Shown: positions 1 to 10,947, numbered from the stretch's first letter. The stretch is DNA of 64,000 nucleotides from Fidelibacterota bacterium (GCA_014382015.1 JACNKN010000041.1:62001-126000); one strand, 5' to 3'. Notes: a model not told the origin generated them from the letters alone. Numbers and translations: made by a program.

Positions 1-2
1 CC

Positions 3-1031
<1,029 letters not shown>

Positions 1032-1050
1032 TTCACCTAAAAAATCAGTA

Positions 1051-1085
1051 AAAAAAAAAGCGTCTCATTCGAGACGCTTTTTTTG
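1051..1085 (+). terminator. Rho-independent terminator after dnaK
   Basis: A perfect 7-bp stem GCGTCTC (1060-1066) / GAGACGC (1071-1077) with loop ATTC is followed by a run of seven T. A run of nine A precedes it, so it could also act on the opposite strand. Confidence 0.9.
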
Positions 1086-1141
1086 TTTATGGAACAGAAG
1101 ACCCGTAATTTCGTAACTATGCCAAAGCGATTCATTCATCA

Positions 1142-4100
1142 ATGACGAAAAGACGAACCATTTATTTCATTCTTGCCCTTGTAATTGTGTTTGCAGGGTA
1201 TTTGCTATTCAAGCCCAGTATGTGGCAAGACCGCTTAGAATCCTATCTCAATAACCAATTGAATGAAAATGGATGGAATATAGAAATCAGTAAATTCTCT
1301 GGTCACTTATTTTCCACTTTATATTCGGATAATGTATCCTTAAAACATAAAAATGGTGCCTCTATATTTCTGCCCAGTATTTCGACAAAAATAAAAATAG
1401 CACCATTGTTATTTAGTCGGGTAGAAATTGAAGAATTATCCGTATCCAATGTTGCTATTCAACCCTATTTTAAACCAGGTGATGATTCCGCTTCTATTAA
1501 TTCAATCGAATTTTCTCCGGAAAAAATCCCCTTAAGCATTCAAAATATCTATGTAGATGGTCACGTGTTTATTCCCATAAATGATTCAACTCGATCGGTC
1601 CATTTTCTGATTGACGGCCAAGTGAATGAAGGTCAGGATGCCATGGAAATTAATTTACGAGAATTTGAATTTTTTTGTGCAGTTCCCAGAATTGATATTG
1701 CCATGAAAAATATCAGGGGGCAATTATCTTCCCATGGTGTGGAAGTTGAAGTAAAAAATGCAATCATGAACGGATTTCATGTTGATGGAAAATTTTCATT
1801 TGACAGGGGTGAGACGTCAGAAATGGAAGCTCAATTGAATTTATCAGAATATGAAATTCCAAGTCAAATCTTTTCCAAATTACCATTGCAGCCTAACTTA
1901 TCAAAAATTTCTGCTACATTCAATTTTAAATCAGATTTTACACATTTTATCGGAGATTTATTTGTAAGAAACGAACTCGGACTTGATATGGGAGGGCATT
2001 TTAATTTGACAAAATATCCTGATTATTTTCGATTAGAATCCATGGAATTAGCTGGTAAAGACGGATCACTGAACATGCAAGGGGTAGTAGAAAAAAAAGG
2101 TAGATTTAATGGAACTATTCAACTTCGAACACTGGATTTAAGCCAATGGATGATCAATCAGCCGAAAACAAATTTATCCGGATATGTTTTGGCTGAGGGT
2201 GAAATTCTTGAATCACAAATTACGGCATTAGATATAAATGCTGAAATCAATGAGTCGCTGCTTTTTAACCGAGAATCTTCTTCGTTTTCTGGAGGTATTT
2301 CATACAAAGATTATAAATTATCTATAACAAACCCTATTACCATGACGATTGGCCCATCCATAGTCTCTATACATGGGGAAGCTAATTTTGAAACAAAAAA
2401 TATGGATCTTAATTTACTCCTTACCGATGCCTCAACATTTTTAATCAATAATTTTTGGACAGACTCTTTATCCAGTGGTTTAGCCACGGGGTCCATGGCA
2501 TTAAGGGGTCCTTTTGATACATTGGGGATAGACGCGAATCTTAAAATAACGAATTTTAGATATAAAAATGTTTCCCTTTCCTCCTTCGAGTTTTTAGGAA
2601 ATTTAGATAATGTGAATAAATTCAGGGATGGTTCTATCAAACTTAAATTTGGTAAAGGAAGTTGGAATGACTATGGGTTTGAAAATGGAACAGGGGAGTT
2701 TCAAATTATTCAGGACCAAATTGAAATTTCCAGTTTTGAACTTAAAAATGGTCAGGATTTCTTACAGTTTAATGGTTCAATTAGAAATGATAGTATTTTA
2801 TTTTTGGATCGGTTTCAAATTGCTTATGAGGGTCATTTTATGGGAAATCCAAGACCACTGACAATTACACTATTGGATGATCGGTTTTCGTTTGATCCTT
2901 TTGAAATCCATGTGGATGATGGAATTATTGAGGGATTCGTTAAAACAAACCCTTTTCAGGGACGATTAAAATTTTCAAATGTATCAGCAGAATTAATCAA
3001 ATTGGCTAATTGGGATTTTGGATATGATTTTTCAGGAACTGTTTTTGGAGAGGTCTCCTTGGGTCAGGATTTAAATCCGGATGATTTCAGTCTGGATATC
3101 ACTTTAAAAAACGGAGAATTGGCGAGTCAATCCTTTGATGAATTTTATATTTCGTCCCTGTATAGAGAAGGTATATTGCATTTAGAAGAATTGACTTTGA
3201 CGGAAGGAGACAAAACAGGATTGCAGGTAATGGGAACTTTTCCAATTTTCGCTGATTCCACTCAACCAATCCCGGTGGATTTTCAGTCTAGTTTTAAAAA
3301 TATTGATATGAAGATCCTCACACAATTTGCACCTAAGTGGGAACATTTGTTATTCGGTAATTTAACTGGAAATTATAATATGGGTGGAACCACACAGAAT
3401 ACACGATTTGATTTGAACGGAAAAGTAGAGAATGCTTTTTATGGAAAAATTCCCCTCGGTACGGTCCGCGGTACAGGGCAATATTCCAATAAAAAACTGG
3501 AATTCAGTCAATTCAGTTCAACGTGGAATAAAAACCATATAACAGGCTCAGCTATTTTACCTATTGATTATGACATGGCATCTCCCAATTTAAATGATTG
3601 GGATCCGGGTGGTGAACTATATGTTACCACTGAAGGCAGCCTACACTCTGTGGTCTTTTTATCCGAATATTTAGCCGAAATAGACTCTATTGTCGGTGAT
3701 ATAAATATGACGCTGGATATAGAAGGACCACCTGAAAATTTGATACGCAATGGTCACATAACCATTGAAAATGGATATATTTATACAGTCCTAATGGATG
3801 AGCCAATTCGACATATTTCTGCTAATGCGAACCTTATATATAATCAATTATCGATTCAAACGTTTTCCGCTGTACTTTATGATACACAAACTAAAATTGA
3901 TTCAAGCCGTAATCTAACCATTTCTGGAGGGTTGGATTTTACAAAATTCTTCGAACCAAGATTTAATATACATGCTTTGGGAAATGATGTTTTCTTTCGG
4001 TCATTAACGGGCGATATTGAGGGGTACGGAGATTTAGATGTAACGGTTGTCGGGAAAGATACCTTAGAAATCAATGGAACTATTGCCGCCAAAAATGGTG

Positions 4101-4906
4101 CCGTATATATGGAGTTTATGGGGACTGAATCAGTTGAATCTGCCGAAGCAAAGGGGAGAACAATGACTAATTATAATATTCGATTTCCGATTGAGGATAC
4201 TTTCTCAATTCGTAATTCACAGATTGATGCTACAATATCCGGAGAATTGGCTATATCCAAACAGTTTGGCGGTGATTGGGATTATTCGGGTGAAATAGAA
4301 TTTATCGAAGGTGAAATATATTTTTATGTTGGAGATGTGTTTGAGAATCTCCAAGGAGTTATGACATTGGATGGACAGGGATTTAATCCTTTCCTTGAGT
4401 TGACAGCATCCACTAAGATAGGAGATGCTGAAATCATTTTGGGTGTATTTGGTCCTTTTGATAATCCAGAATGGAGATTCGACAGCAATAAAGGATATAC
4501 AGAAAGTGATATCCTTCAATTACTTACCTTTAATACCCGTGTGGTCGAAGATGGATTCACTAGCGAAGGGTTAGGTACCCAAGCTCAGACTATTCTTGGT
4601 GCATACTTAGAAAGGCAATTAGAGAGAAATTTTATTCAAGCGACGGGGCTGAAATCTGCTGGACTCATAGAAGGGGTGGAAATTTCTGGAGATTTATTAA
4701 ATCCAGATGCAGGAGAAGAATTTAGTATTAGCGCCAGGGTAAATAAAAATTTCAGTTTTAGCTATCGACGGTCTTTTTCACTTGTAGGTGCTTATAAAAA
4801 GAAGGTGGGTGTAGAATATAAATTAAATCCTAATTTCTCGGTCATTGGTAATGTGGATGAAGCGGGTAATATCCATATGAAGTTCCGCGTTCGACGTACA
4901 TACTGA
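1142..4906 (+). CDS. tamB: TamB-like translocation/assembly module protein (DUF490 C-terminus)
   Basis: A 1254-residue protein with one N-terminal membrane anchor (about residues 6-23, hydrophobic after TKRR) and a long beta-rich body of AsmA/TamB-like repeats. The last ~350 residues match the TamB (DUF490) domain: GDLDVTVVGKDTLEINGTI, a segment ending LQLLTFN, and a final VGVEYKLNPNFSVIGNVDEAGN. TamB proteins span the periplasm as a hydrophobic groove and are linked to outer-membrane protein assembly or phospholipid transport. The Omp85 gene starts 12 bases after the stop, the expected partner. In Proteobacteria tamA usually precedes tamB; here the order is reversed. The start is the ATG at 1142; no strong Shine-Dalgarno is visible. 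Membership of the TamB/AsmA superfamily is confident, orthology to E. coli TamB less so. Confidence 0.85.
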   Translation: MTKRRTIYFILALVIVFAGYLLFKPSMWQDRLESYLNNQLNENGWNIEISKFSGHLFSTLYSDNVSLKHKNGASIFLPSISTKIKIAPLLFSRVEIEELSVSNVAIQPYFKPGDDSASINSIEFSPEKIPLSIQNIYVDGHVFIPINDSTRSVHFLIDGQVNEGQDAMEINLREFEFFCAVPRIDIAMKNIRGQLSSHGVEVEVKNAIMNGFHVDGKFSFDRGETSEMEAQLNLSEYEIPSQIFSKLPLQPNLSKISATFNFKSDFTHFIGDLFVRNELGLDMGGHFNLTKYPDYFRLESMELAGKDGSLNMQGVVEKKGRFNGTIQLRTLDLSQWMINQPKTNLSGYVLAEGEILESQITALDINAEINESLLFNRESSSFSGGISYKDYKLSITNPITMTIGPSIVSIHGEANFETKNMDLNLLLTDASTFLINNFWTDSLSSGLATGSMALRGPFDTLGIDANLKITNFRYKNVSLSSFEFLGNLDNVNKFRDGSIKLKFGKGSWNDYGFENGTGEFQIIQDQIEISSFELKNGQDFLQFNGSIRNDSILFLDRFQIAYEGHFMGNPRPLTITLLDDRFSFDPFEIHVDDGIIEGFVKTNPFQGRLKFSNVSAELIKLANWDFGYDFSGTVFGEVSLGQDLNPDDFSLDITLKNGELASQSFDEFYISSLYREGILHLEELTLTEGDKTGLQVMGTFPIFADSTQPIPVDFQSSFKNIDMKILTQFAPKWEHLLFGNLTGNYNMGGTTQNTRFDLNGKVENAFYGKIPLGTVRGTGQYSNKKLEFSQFSSTWNKNHITGSAILPIDYDMASPNLNDWDPGGELYVTTEGSLHSVVFLSEYLAEIDSIVGDINMTLDIEGPPENLIRNGHITIENGYIYTVLMDEPIRHISANANLIYNQLSIQTFSAVLYDTQTKIDSSRNLTISGGLDFTKFFEPRFNIHALGNDVFFRSLTGDIEGYGDLDVTVVGKDTLEINGTIAAKNGAVYMEFMGTESVESAEAKGRTMTNYNIRFPIEDTFSIRNSQIDATISGELAISKQFGGDWDYSGEIEFIEGEIYFYVGDVFENLQGVMTLDGQGFNPFLELTASTKIGDAEIILGVFGPFDNPEWRFDSNKGYTESDILQLLTFNTRVVEDGFTSEGLGTQAQTILGAYLERQLERNFIQATGLKSAGLIEGVEISGDLLNPDAGEEFSISARVNKNFSFSYRRSFSLVGAYKKKVGVEYKLNPNFSVIGNVDEAGNIHMKFRVRRTY

Positions 4907-4918
4907 TAGATCTATTAA

Positions 4919-6742
4919 ATGCGAAAACTAATTTTATGTCTAGTGACATTTGTTGCTACAATATCTTTTTCTGCACAACGTGGTGATCCGCGTTCGGTGA
5001 GCAGTTTAAATTTTATTGGGAATAATTCTTTTTCTCGGAGACAGTTGAGAGAACAGGTGGAATTAAAGCCATCCTCCTTTTTACTGTTTTCACAAGTTGA
5101 TTTTGATCGGAGACTCCTCAAGTTGGATGCCATTTCCATAAAAAACTTTTACCATTCAAATGGATTTCTTGAGACAGTTGTGAAAGATTCATTTTCGGTA
5201 GATGATTCTAAAGTGGATATCTTTTTCATGATCGATGAGGGAAAACAATATCATCTCGATTCAGTCACCATTACAGGGCTCGAATCATTTAAAGAAAAAG
5301 AGATTCTTACTCTGTTAGGATTGAAAATGAATCGCCCTTATAACCCGGTACTTATTAATACCAATTTGACGATTGTGGATGATGCTTTTCAGGAAGAAGG
5401 GAAATTCTTTTTTCGATTAAATATTCAACAAGAAATACAAGATTCAGTAAAATTAAGACTGGAGATTAATGAAGGTCCCGATGTTTTTATTCACAATGCA
5501 TGGGTTTCAGGAACTGAATTAATCGACTCCGCTTATGTTCGGAATGAATTTGCTTTTAAAAAGGGTGATTTATTTCGAAAAAGTTTAATGGATAAAACAA
5601 AAAGAACTCTGCTTCGTGCTGGTTTCTTTTCTTCTGTAAGTTTAATTACCCATCCTGTTTCAGCTGATATTGACAGTCTCATAAACATTGAAGTTCGGAT
5701 GAAAGAATTCCAAAATCGGGGCATGCAGAATCTTGATTTTGGGTATGAAGATATTGAATATGTGCCCGGTGTGAATTCGATGGTTGGGATGGGCGGATCA
5801 TTAGAATGGTCTGATCGAATGATTTTTGGATCGAAAAATCAACTTGATGCACGAGGATCTATTGTAATGCCCACGGAAGAAGGCTTTATTTTCCCTCGGT
5901 TTAGTTTAGATATTAAAATATCGAATCAACGACCGTTTGCCATGAAATTGCCGACACAAATGAAAGTATTTTATCAACAATTCAAGAATTTTGATGATGA
6001 GGAAGGTCCTTACGTCCGGAGACTTGGATTTCAATATTCAAATATTTTTCGCTGGAATCGCCAACACTCCTTTTTGGATGTTGGAATTCGTTTAGAACGA
6101 TTTGATGAGTCTGATGCATTCATAGATAACATAGAGCAAAGAAAATTCAGCATTCATCTTCATCAAGATAACCGAGACAATCCAATGAACCCAACCCATG
6201 GGAATGTAATCATTTTTCGACTGGATGCTTTTGGTGGTTTATTGAAAGGGAATCGATCCTACACTAAGTATGATTTGGATTTAAGGCAATATGTTTCACC
6301 GATAAAAGGCGTGACATTGGCGGGTAGAATTAATGCGGGGTTCATCTCAGCATGGAAAGATGAATATGATCAATTTGAAACAATTTTATTTGAAAAATTT
6401 TATCTAGGTGGAAGTAATTCACTGCGGGCTTGGGCTCCGCTTCAATTCCAAACATATACATCATCGGATAACAATACCTTACCCCTTGGACAAACTGCAA
6501 AAATACTTACTAATTGGGAGGTACGATTCCCGATCTTTGGTCTGTTAGGGGGCGTGTTGTTTTATGATGGGGGTACCATAATGGACAGAATCCAATCGGT
6601 TCAAAGGAATGATTTACAATGGAATCGCGGATTGGGTATCACCATTGATTTACCCATTGGTCCCATGCGGATTGACTATGCAGAAAGTTTAACCGATCCT
6701 AAAATAAACCAGTTTCACTTCGGGTTTCTTTATTCGTTTTAA
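4919..6742 (+). CDS. Omp85-family outer-membrane assembly protein (BamA/TamA type)
   Basis: A 607-residue protein with a signal peptide (residues 1-19, ending SFSA), POTRA-like modules (about 25-260; one begins YHLDSVTITGLESFKEKEIL) and a C-terminal 16-strand-type barrel. The motif FYLGGSNSLRAW is the counterpart of the conserved Omp85 loop-6 G-x-x-S-x-R-G-(F/W) motif, with RAW in place of RGF. The chain ends in FLYSF, the usual aromatic C-terminal barrel signal. At three POTRA-like modules and about 600 residues it is closer to TamA than to five-POTRA BamA. Adjacency to tamB supports a TamA-like partner role. A main BamA gene is probably elsewhere in the genome. Confidence 0.85.
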   Translation: MRKLILCLVTFVATISFSAQRGDPRSVSSLNFIGNNSFSRRQLREQVELKPSSFLLFSQVDFDRRLLKLDAISIKNFYHSNGFLETVVKDSFSVDDSKVDIFFMIDEGKQYHLDSVTITGLESFKEKEILTLLGLKMNRPYNPVLINTNLTIVDDAFQEEGKFFFRLNIQQEIQDSVKLRLEINEGPDVFIHNAWVSGTELIDSAYVRNEFAFKKGDLFRKSLMDKTKRTLLRAGFFSSVSLITHPVSADIDSLINIEVRMKEFQNRGMQNLDFGYEDIEYVPGVNSMVGMGGSLEWSDRMIFGSKNQLDARGSIVMPTEEGFIFPRFSLDIKISNQRPFAMKLPTQMKVFYQQFKNFDDEEGPYVRRLGFQYSNIFRWNRQHSFLDVGIRLERFDESDAFIDNIEQRKFSIHLHQDNRDNPMNPTHGNVIIFRLDAFGGLLKGNRSYTKYDLDLRQYVSPIKGVTLAGRINAGFISAWKDEYDQFETILFEKFYLGGSNSLRAWAPLQFQTYTSSDNNTLPLGQTAKILTNWEVRFPIFGLLGGVLFYDGGTIMDRIQSVQRNDLQWNRGLGITIDLPIGPMRIDYAESLTDPKINQFHFGFLYSF

Positions 6743-6777
6743 CCTAATTAATTTATGGCTCATGAATTAATTAGGTT
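6741..6777 (+). terminator. Large hairpin after the Omp85 gene
   Basis: A perfect 13-bp inverted repeat, AACCTAATTAATT (6741-6753) and its complement (6765-6777), begins within the stop codon. The loop can extend the stem by ATG/CAT. There is no following T-run, so it is either a weak terminator or an mRNA 3'-end stabiliser. Confidence 0.55.
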
Positions 6778-6876
6778 AGGGGAACAATAATCCGGTCAAT
6801 CAGTTAAGATGAATTCAGGGTGGTTGAAGCGGAAGAATTCTTATAAATTCACCGCCCTTAAATCAAAAGAAAAAAT

Positions 6877-7362
6877 ATGAAATCAAAAAAAATACTTATT
6901 TTAACCGCGATGTTGGTCGTGTCCAGTTGTGGATTATTTAAATCGGCTGAAGACTTGTTTTCTGAAGCTGAAAAAAAACGAAATATGGGAGAAGCAAAAG
7001 CGGCGCTTGAGTTACTTCAAACAATTGTCGAAAAACACTCGGATCATGAGATTGCACCGGATGCCCAATATTTAATTGCTGAAATTTATTACCGGGATAT
7101 GCGGGATTTTACCACAGCCATTGAACAATATGGTAATTTGAAGATCCAATTTCCTGAATCTAAACAAGTGCCATTCTCCTTATTTATGCAGGGATTTATT
7201 TATGCCAATATGTTAGCCGATTTTGAAAAAGCAAAGACACATTATACCGAATTCCTTGAAAAATATCCGGGCCATGAATTAAATCAGTCTGTGGGATTCG
7301 AGCTTAAATACCTCGGTCGAGATATTAAGGAAATTCCAGAACTCCAACACCTTACACAGTAA
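6877..7362 (+). CDS. TPR outer-membrane lipoprotein (BamD/YbgF-like)
   Basis: A 161-residue protein with a lipoprotein signal (lipobox VSSC, Cys at about residue 18) followed by three tetratricopeptide-like helical hairpins: ALELLQTIVEKHSDHEIAPD, TAIEQYGNLKIQFPESKQVP and KAKTHYTEFLEKYPGHELN. The spacing and the F/YP-x-H/S hairpin ends resemble BamD (YfiO) and YbgF/CpoB. BamD proteins are usually about 240 residues, so this is either a short member or a different TPR lipoprotein. It lies between the Omp85 gene and moxR, 6 bases before the latter, consistent with an envelope function. The lipoprotein and TPR assignments are seen directly; the BamD role is inference. Confidence 0.7.
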   Translation: MKSKKILILTAMLVVSSCGLFKSAEDLFSEAEKKRNMGEAKAALELLQTIVEKHSDHEIAPDAQYLIAEIYYRDMRDFTTAIEQYGNLKIQFPESKQVPFSLFMQGFIYANMLADFEKAKTHYTEFLEKYPGHELNQSVGFELKYLGRDIKEIPELQHLTQ

Positions 7363-7368
7363 ACCATT

Positions 7369-8364
7369 ATGACAGAATTCAGCTTATCAGAAATCAACGA
7401 TCGAATTACCAAAAAATCTGCTTTTATTGATCCACTCCGTGCATCGATTGGGGAGGTTATTGTGGGGCAGGATGAACTGATTAATAAAATATTAATCGGT
7501 CTATTGGCCAATGGACATATGCTTTTAGAAGGAGTGCCAGGATTGGCCAAAACATTAACCGTGAATACCTTGGCTCAGGCCATCGATACTGGATTCCAGC
7601 GGGTTCAATTCACCCCGGATATGCTTCCTGCTGATTTACTGGGAACATTGATATTTAACCAAAAAACAGGTGGTTTTGAAACACGGAAAGGTCCCATTTT
7701 TTCAAATATCATTTTAGCTGATGAAATCAACCGCGCACCATCAAAAGTGCAAAGTGCACTTTTGGAAGCCATGCAGGAACGGCAAGTCACCATCGGTGAA
7801 GAAACATTCAAATTGGATGCACCATTTTTGGTGCTGGCAACCCAAAATCCGATTGAACAGGAGGGAACCTATCCCCTCCCTGAGGCACAAGTAGATCGAT
7901 TTATGTTGAAACTAAAAGTAGATTATCCTCAAAAAGATGAAGAAAGAATAATTCTGCGACAGGTAGCCAAAACAGACGTGCCTAATCCGATAAAACCAGC
8001 TGTAAAACCAAAACAAATTTTAGATGCGCAGAAAACTATCAACGATATTTATGTGGATGAAAAAGTCGAGGATTATGTATTAAACCTGGTTTTTGCAACC
8101 AGAAATCCAGATGAATTTGGATTGGGTGATTTATCTCAACTCATTGAATATGGCGCCAGTCCACGGGCCACCATCAATCTAATCCTTGCCTCCAAAGCCC
8201 GGGCTTTTCTTGAGCATCGAGGTTATATCACACCTGAGGATGTACGTTATGTTGGAAAAGATGTTCTTCGCCACCGCGTGATTCTAACATATGAAGCAGA
8301 AGCGGAAGAAATGACGTCTGAAGACGTGATTCAAAGACTTTTTGACTCCATAGAAATTCCGTAA
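7369..8364 (+). CDS. MoxR-family AAA+ ATPase
   Basis: A 331-residue cytoplasmic ATPase with Walker A GVPGLAKT (about residues 53-60), Walker B ILADEINRAPSK, sensor 1 ATQNPIEQEGTYPLPEAQ and a C-terminal lid domain (SPRATINLI). This is the classic MoxR (AAA_3) signature. MoxR ATPases act as chaperones that mature partner proteins carrying von Willebrand A or DUF58 domains. The next two genes encode exactly such a DUF58 protein and a BatD-like membrane protein, so the trio is a reduced Bat/aerotolerance-type operon. The vWA genes batA and batB that often follow are absent here. Confidence 0.93.
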   Translation: MTEFSLSEINDRITKKSAFIDPLRASIGEVIVGQDELINKILIGLLANGHMLLEGVPGLAKTLTVNTLAQAIDTGFQRVQFTPDMLPADLLGTLIFNQKTGGFETRKGPIFSNIILADEINRAPSKVQSALLEAMQERQVTIGEETFKLDAPFLVLATQNPIEQEGTYPLPEAQVDRFMLKLKVDYPQKDEERIILRQVAKTDVPNPIKPAVKPKQILDAQKTINDIYVDEKVEDYVLNLVFATRNPDEFGLGDLSQLIEYGASPRATINLILASKARAFLEHRGYITPEDVRYVGKDVLRHRVILTYEAEAEEMTSEDVIQRLFDSIEIP

Positions 8365-8371
8365 GAAAACA

Positions 8372-8456
8372 GTAAGAAGGATTAAGGAAAATCACCAGGA
8401 AAGCAGTTGATATGTTTCCAAACCGATCCTTCTTCCATTTTACTTATTCCTTCTAC
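8372..8456. repeat. Imperfect inverted repeat between moxR and the DUF58 gene
   Basis: The 21-base arm at 8372-8392 (GTAAGAAGGATTAAGGAAAAT) recurs in complement at 8437-8456 with two mismatches and one gap. A shorter perfect pair, AAGAAGGAT (8374-8382) and ATCCTTCTT (8426-8434), uses the same left arm, so two alternative hairpins are possible. It fills most of the 100-base gap between the two genes and could be a small palindromic element or an mRNA structure. Confidence 0.5.
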
Positions 8457-8464
8457 CTTAAACA

Positions 8465-9340
8465 ATGATTCCGAAAGAAATACTTCAAAAAGTCCGCCAT
8501 ATTGAGATTCGGACGAAGGGATTGGTCAATGACCTATTCGGTGGTGAGTATCATTCAGTATTTAAAGGGCGTGGTATGACATTTTCAGAAGTGCGTGAAT
8601 ATACTCCGGGTGATGATATACGACTCATTGACTGGAATGTGACCGCCCGGAACAATGCCCCCTTCGTAAAAATTTTCGAAGAGGAGAGAGAACTCACCGT
8701 TTATCTCATGGTGGATGTGAGCCGATCCGGGCATTTTGGTACTTTGGATCAATTCAAATCCGAATTGGCAGCAGAAATCGCTGCGGTTCTAGGCTTTTCT
8801 GCAATTAAGAACAAAGATAAGGTAGGACTGATTCTATTTAGCGATCACGTAGAAAAATTCATTGCTCCCAAAAAGGACCGTTCTCATATTCTCAGGGTAG
8901 TCCGGGAAGTGCTTTTTCATGAACCTGAAGGTACGGGCACTTCACTCCAATCCGGTTTAGATTTTCTCATGAATGTGGCGAAGCGAAAATCTGTGGTATT
9001 TCTCATTTCTGATTTTTTAGATGATGGCTACTGGAAATCTCTAAAATTAGCCAACAGAAAACACGACATGATCGGCATTCGTATTGCAGATCCGGCTGAG
9101 GGGAAATTACCTGATTTAGGACTTATCAAAGTTCATGACCCTGAAACGGGAGAAATGTTTTGGGCTGATTTATCCTCGGAGAAAGAACGTAATACTTTTT
9201 CTAAATCCATTCGAGATAAATGGGAAACATTCGAAAAAGAATGTGGCCGGTCACGTTTTGATGTAATTAATGTGGGTACAGATAAAGATTATGTAGAACC
9301 ACTCATGACCTATTTTCGCCGTCGCGAAAAACGAAACTAA
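8465..9340 (+). CDS. DUF58 domain protein (vWA-like fold)
   Basis: A 291-residue soluble protein. The DUF58 core is visible at GRGMTFSEVREYTPGDDIR followed by DWNVTARNN-PFVKIFEEER, and a MIDAS-like metal site DVSRS (D-x-S-x-S) lies at about residues 83-87. DUF58 proteins are regular partners of MoxR ATPases, and the gene sits directly downstream of moxR. The start ATG (8465) follows the inverted-repeat spacer. The molecular activity of the family is not established. Confidence 0.88.
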   Translation: MIPKEILQKVRHIEIRTKGLVNDLFGGEYHSVFKGRGMTFSEVREYTPGDDIRLIDWNVTARNNAPFVKIFEEERELTVYLMVDVSRSGHFGTLDQFKSELAAEIAAVLGFSAIKNKDKVGLILFSDHVEKFIAPKKDRSHILRVVREVLFHEPEGTGTSLQSGLDFLMNVAKRKSVVFLISDFLDDGYWKSLKLANRKHDMIGIRIADPAEGKLPDLGLIKVHDPETGEMFWADLSSEKERNTFSKSIRDKWETFEKECGRSRFDVINVGTDKDYVEPLMTYFRRREKRN

Positions 9341-9344
9341 TCTT

Positions 9345-10295
9345 TTGAAAAAATCATTAGTTATTTCTGCAATTTTACTTGTGGCCTGCAGCCAGGATTA
9401 CGCCGGTACTTCAGTCCAAATGACGGTGGAACTGGATACCACTTATACCACCATCGGCAGTCCCATCGTCTATACGGTAACGGTCCAATCTCCTCAGGAT
9501 AAAATCGTTCAAATCCCGGAATGGCAACTGGAAGATCCACTTGAAATCCGATCATCTGAATTTTCAAGTTCCGGTGTTGAAAAAATTGGACGATTTGAAA
9601 TCGTTTTTTGGGATACAGGAAAAGTGGCCATTCCCGGAGTAACGGTTTCGATCCTAAACAAAGATAGCACATTTGCTTATAATATGACTGCTGATTCCGT
9701 GTTTATGGATGTGATTTCCATTAATGAGCAAAACCCCAGTTTTAAACAATCGGGCGGCGGCATTATGCCCATTAAAGATCCGGTCCCGGTACGATACCCT
9801 CTTCCATTGCAGACCATCATACTATCCATTTTACTTTTGGGTATATTAATTGCCATTGGGTTGATTTGGACAAAACGACTGAAAGCAGATGTGTCGTACG
9901 AAGAACGACCGGAATATTTAGAAGAGCCGGATATTGTTGCCTTAAAGAAGTTAGATAAAATAGACCAATCCGGATTATTGGATAGGGGCGATATAAAAGA
10001 ATTCTATGCCCAGCTTTCACTGATTTTGAGGGAATACACAGAAAATAGCCTTTATATCCGTACGCTGGAAATGACCACAGAAGAAATTAGGGCACACCGC
10101 CCTGGATTTCCTTATACAAACACCCAGATCGAATCTTATCTTAAAATCTTATCCGGTGCAGATATGGCTAAGTATGCGAAACATATAGCATCAGTAGATC
10201 AATGTAGTCAGGACTTGTCTTTATCCCGAAGTTTGGTGGAAGAGACTATACGCTATTGGAAATTTGATTCAATTTCTGGAGAAAACTCTCAATGA
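9345..10295 (+). CDS. BatD-like lipoprotein with one transmembrane segment
   Basis: A 316-residue protein starting at TTG (9345), four bases after the DUF58 stop. The lipobox LVAC puts a lipidated Cys at about residue 15. Residues 20-110 are beta-rich and resemble the oxygen-tolerance/BatD ectodomain (TTIGSPIVYTVTVQ). A membrane helix follows at about 155-175 (IILSILLLGILIAIGLIW), then a cytoplasmic helical domain (LREYTENSLYIRTLEMTTEE) like the C-terminal part of BatD/DUF4381 proteins. Coupling with moxR and DUF58 supports a Bat-type envelope-stress complex. The function is unknown. A lipid anchor plus an internal helix is slightly unusual, so the N-terminus may instead be an ordinary signal peptide. 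Confidence 0.65.
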   Translation: MKKSLVISAILLVACSQDYAGTSVQMTVELDTTYTTIGSPIVYTVTVQSPQDKIVQIPEWQLEDPLEIRSSEFSSSGVEKIGRFEIVFWDTGKVAIPGVTVSILNKDSTFAYNMTADSVFMDVISINEQNPSFKQSGGGIMPIKDPVPVRYPLPLQTIILSILLLGILIAIGLIWTKRLKADVSYEERPEYLEEPDIVALKKLDKIDQSGLLDRGDIKEFYAQLSLILREYTENSLYIRTLEMTTEEIRAHRPGFPYTNTQIESYLKILSGADMAKYAKHIASVDQCSQDLSLSRSLVEETIRYWKFDSISGENSQ

Positions 10296-10342
10296 CTTAC
10301 ATCTCTTGATTTGTAAATTCCCCGGCTAAATAAGGAAGAAAA

Positions 10343-10906
10343 ATGGCAAACACTTCAGATATAAAAAATGGTGCAGTGATTCTGCATAAAAATAAACGGC
10401 TTAAAGTCATAGAATTCCTCCACGTTAAACCGGGGAAGGGACCGGCTTTTGTTCGAACTAAACTCAAAGATATTGCCACAGGTAAAATTTTTGATGAGAC
10501 GTTTAATGCAGGGGTTAAATTAGAATTCCTTAAAATTGAAGCACGAACCATGCAATTTTTATATGAGGATAGTGATTCACATATTTTTATGGACAATATG
10601 ACCTATGATCAAATCAATGTTATGAATGATACAGTAGGGAATGGGAAAAACTATCTAAAAGGCGGCATGAATGTTGACATTCTATTTGATGGAGAAGAAG
10701 TTTTGGATATTCGTTTGCCTGCTCACGTTCAATTAGAAGTGACTGAGACCGAACCAGGCATCAAAGGGAATACGGCGACCGGCGCCACAAAACCCGCAAC
10801 CTTAGAAACAGGATATACGGTGCAAGTGCCTCTATTTATTGAAGAAGGAGCCCTGTTAAAAATCGACACACGATCAGGAGAATATATTGAACGAGTGAAA
10901 ACTTAA
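10343..10906 (+). CDS. efp: Translation elongation factor P
   Basis: A 187-residue protein, the normal length, with the three beta-barrel domains of EF-P. The modified-residue loop reads [12 protein letters not shown], so the conserved Lys for beta-lysylation or other modification is present, and the C-terminal signature is [17 protein letters not shown] relieves ribosome stalling at polyproline stretches. A purine-rich ribosome site (AAGGAAGAAA) precedes the ATG at 10343. It lies directly before accB, an order common in many bacteria. Confidence 0.97.
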   Translation: MANTSDIKNGAVILHKNKRLKVIEFLHVKPGKGPAFVRTKLKDIATGKIFDETFNAGVKLEFLKIEARTMQFLYEDSDSHIFMDNMTYDQINVMNDTVGNGKNYLKGGMNVDILFDGEEVLDIRLPAHVQLEVTETEPGIKGNTATGATKPATLETGYTVQVPLFIEEGALLKIDTRSGEYIERVKT

Positions 10907-10947
10907 TCGTATTTTCAACCGTTATACATAAATATCGAAAGCAAAAC

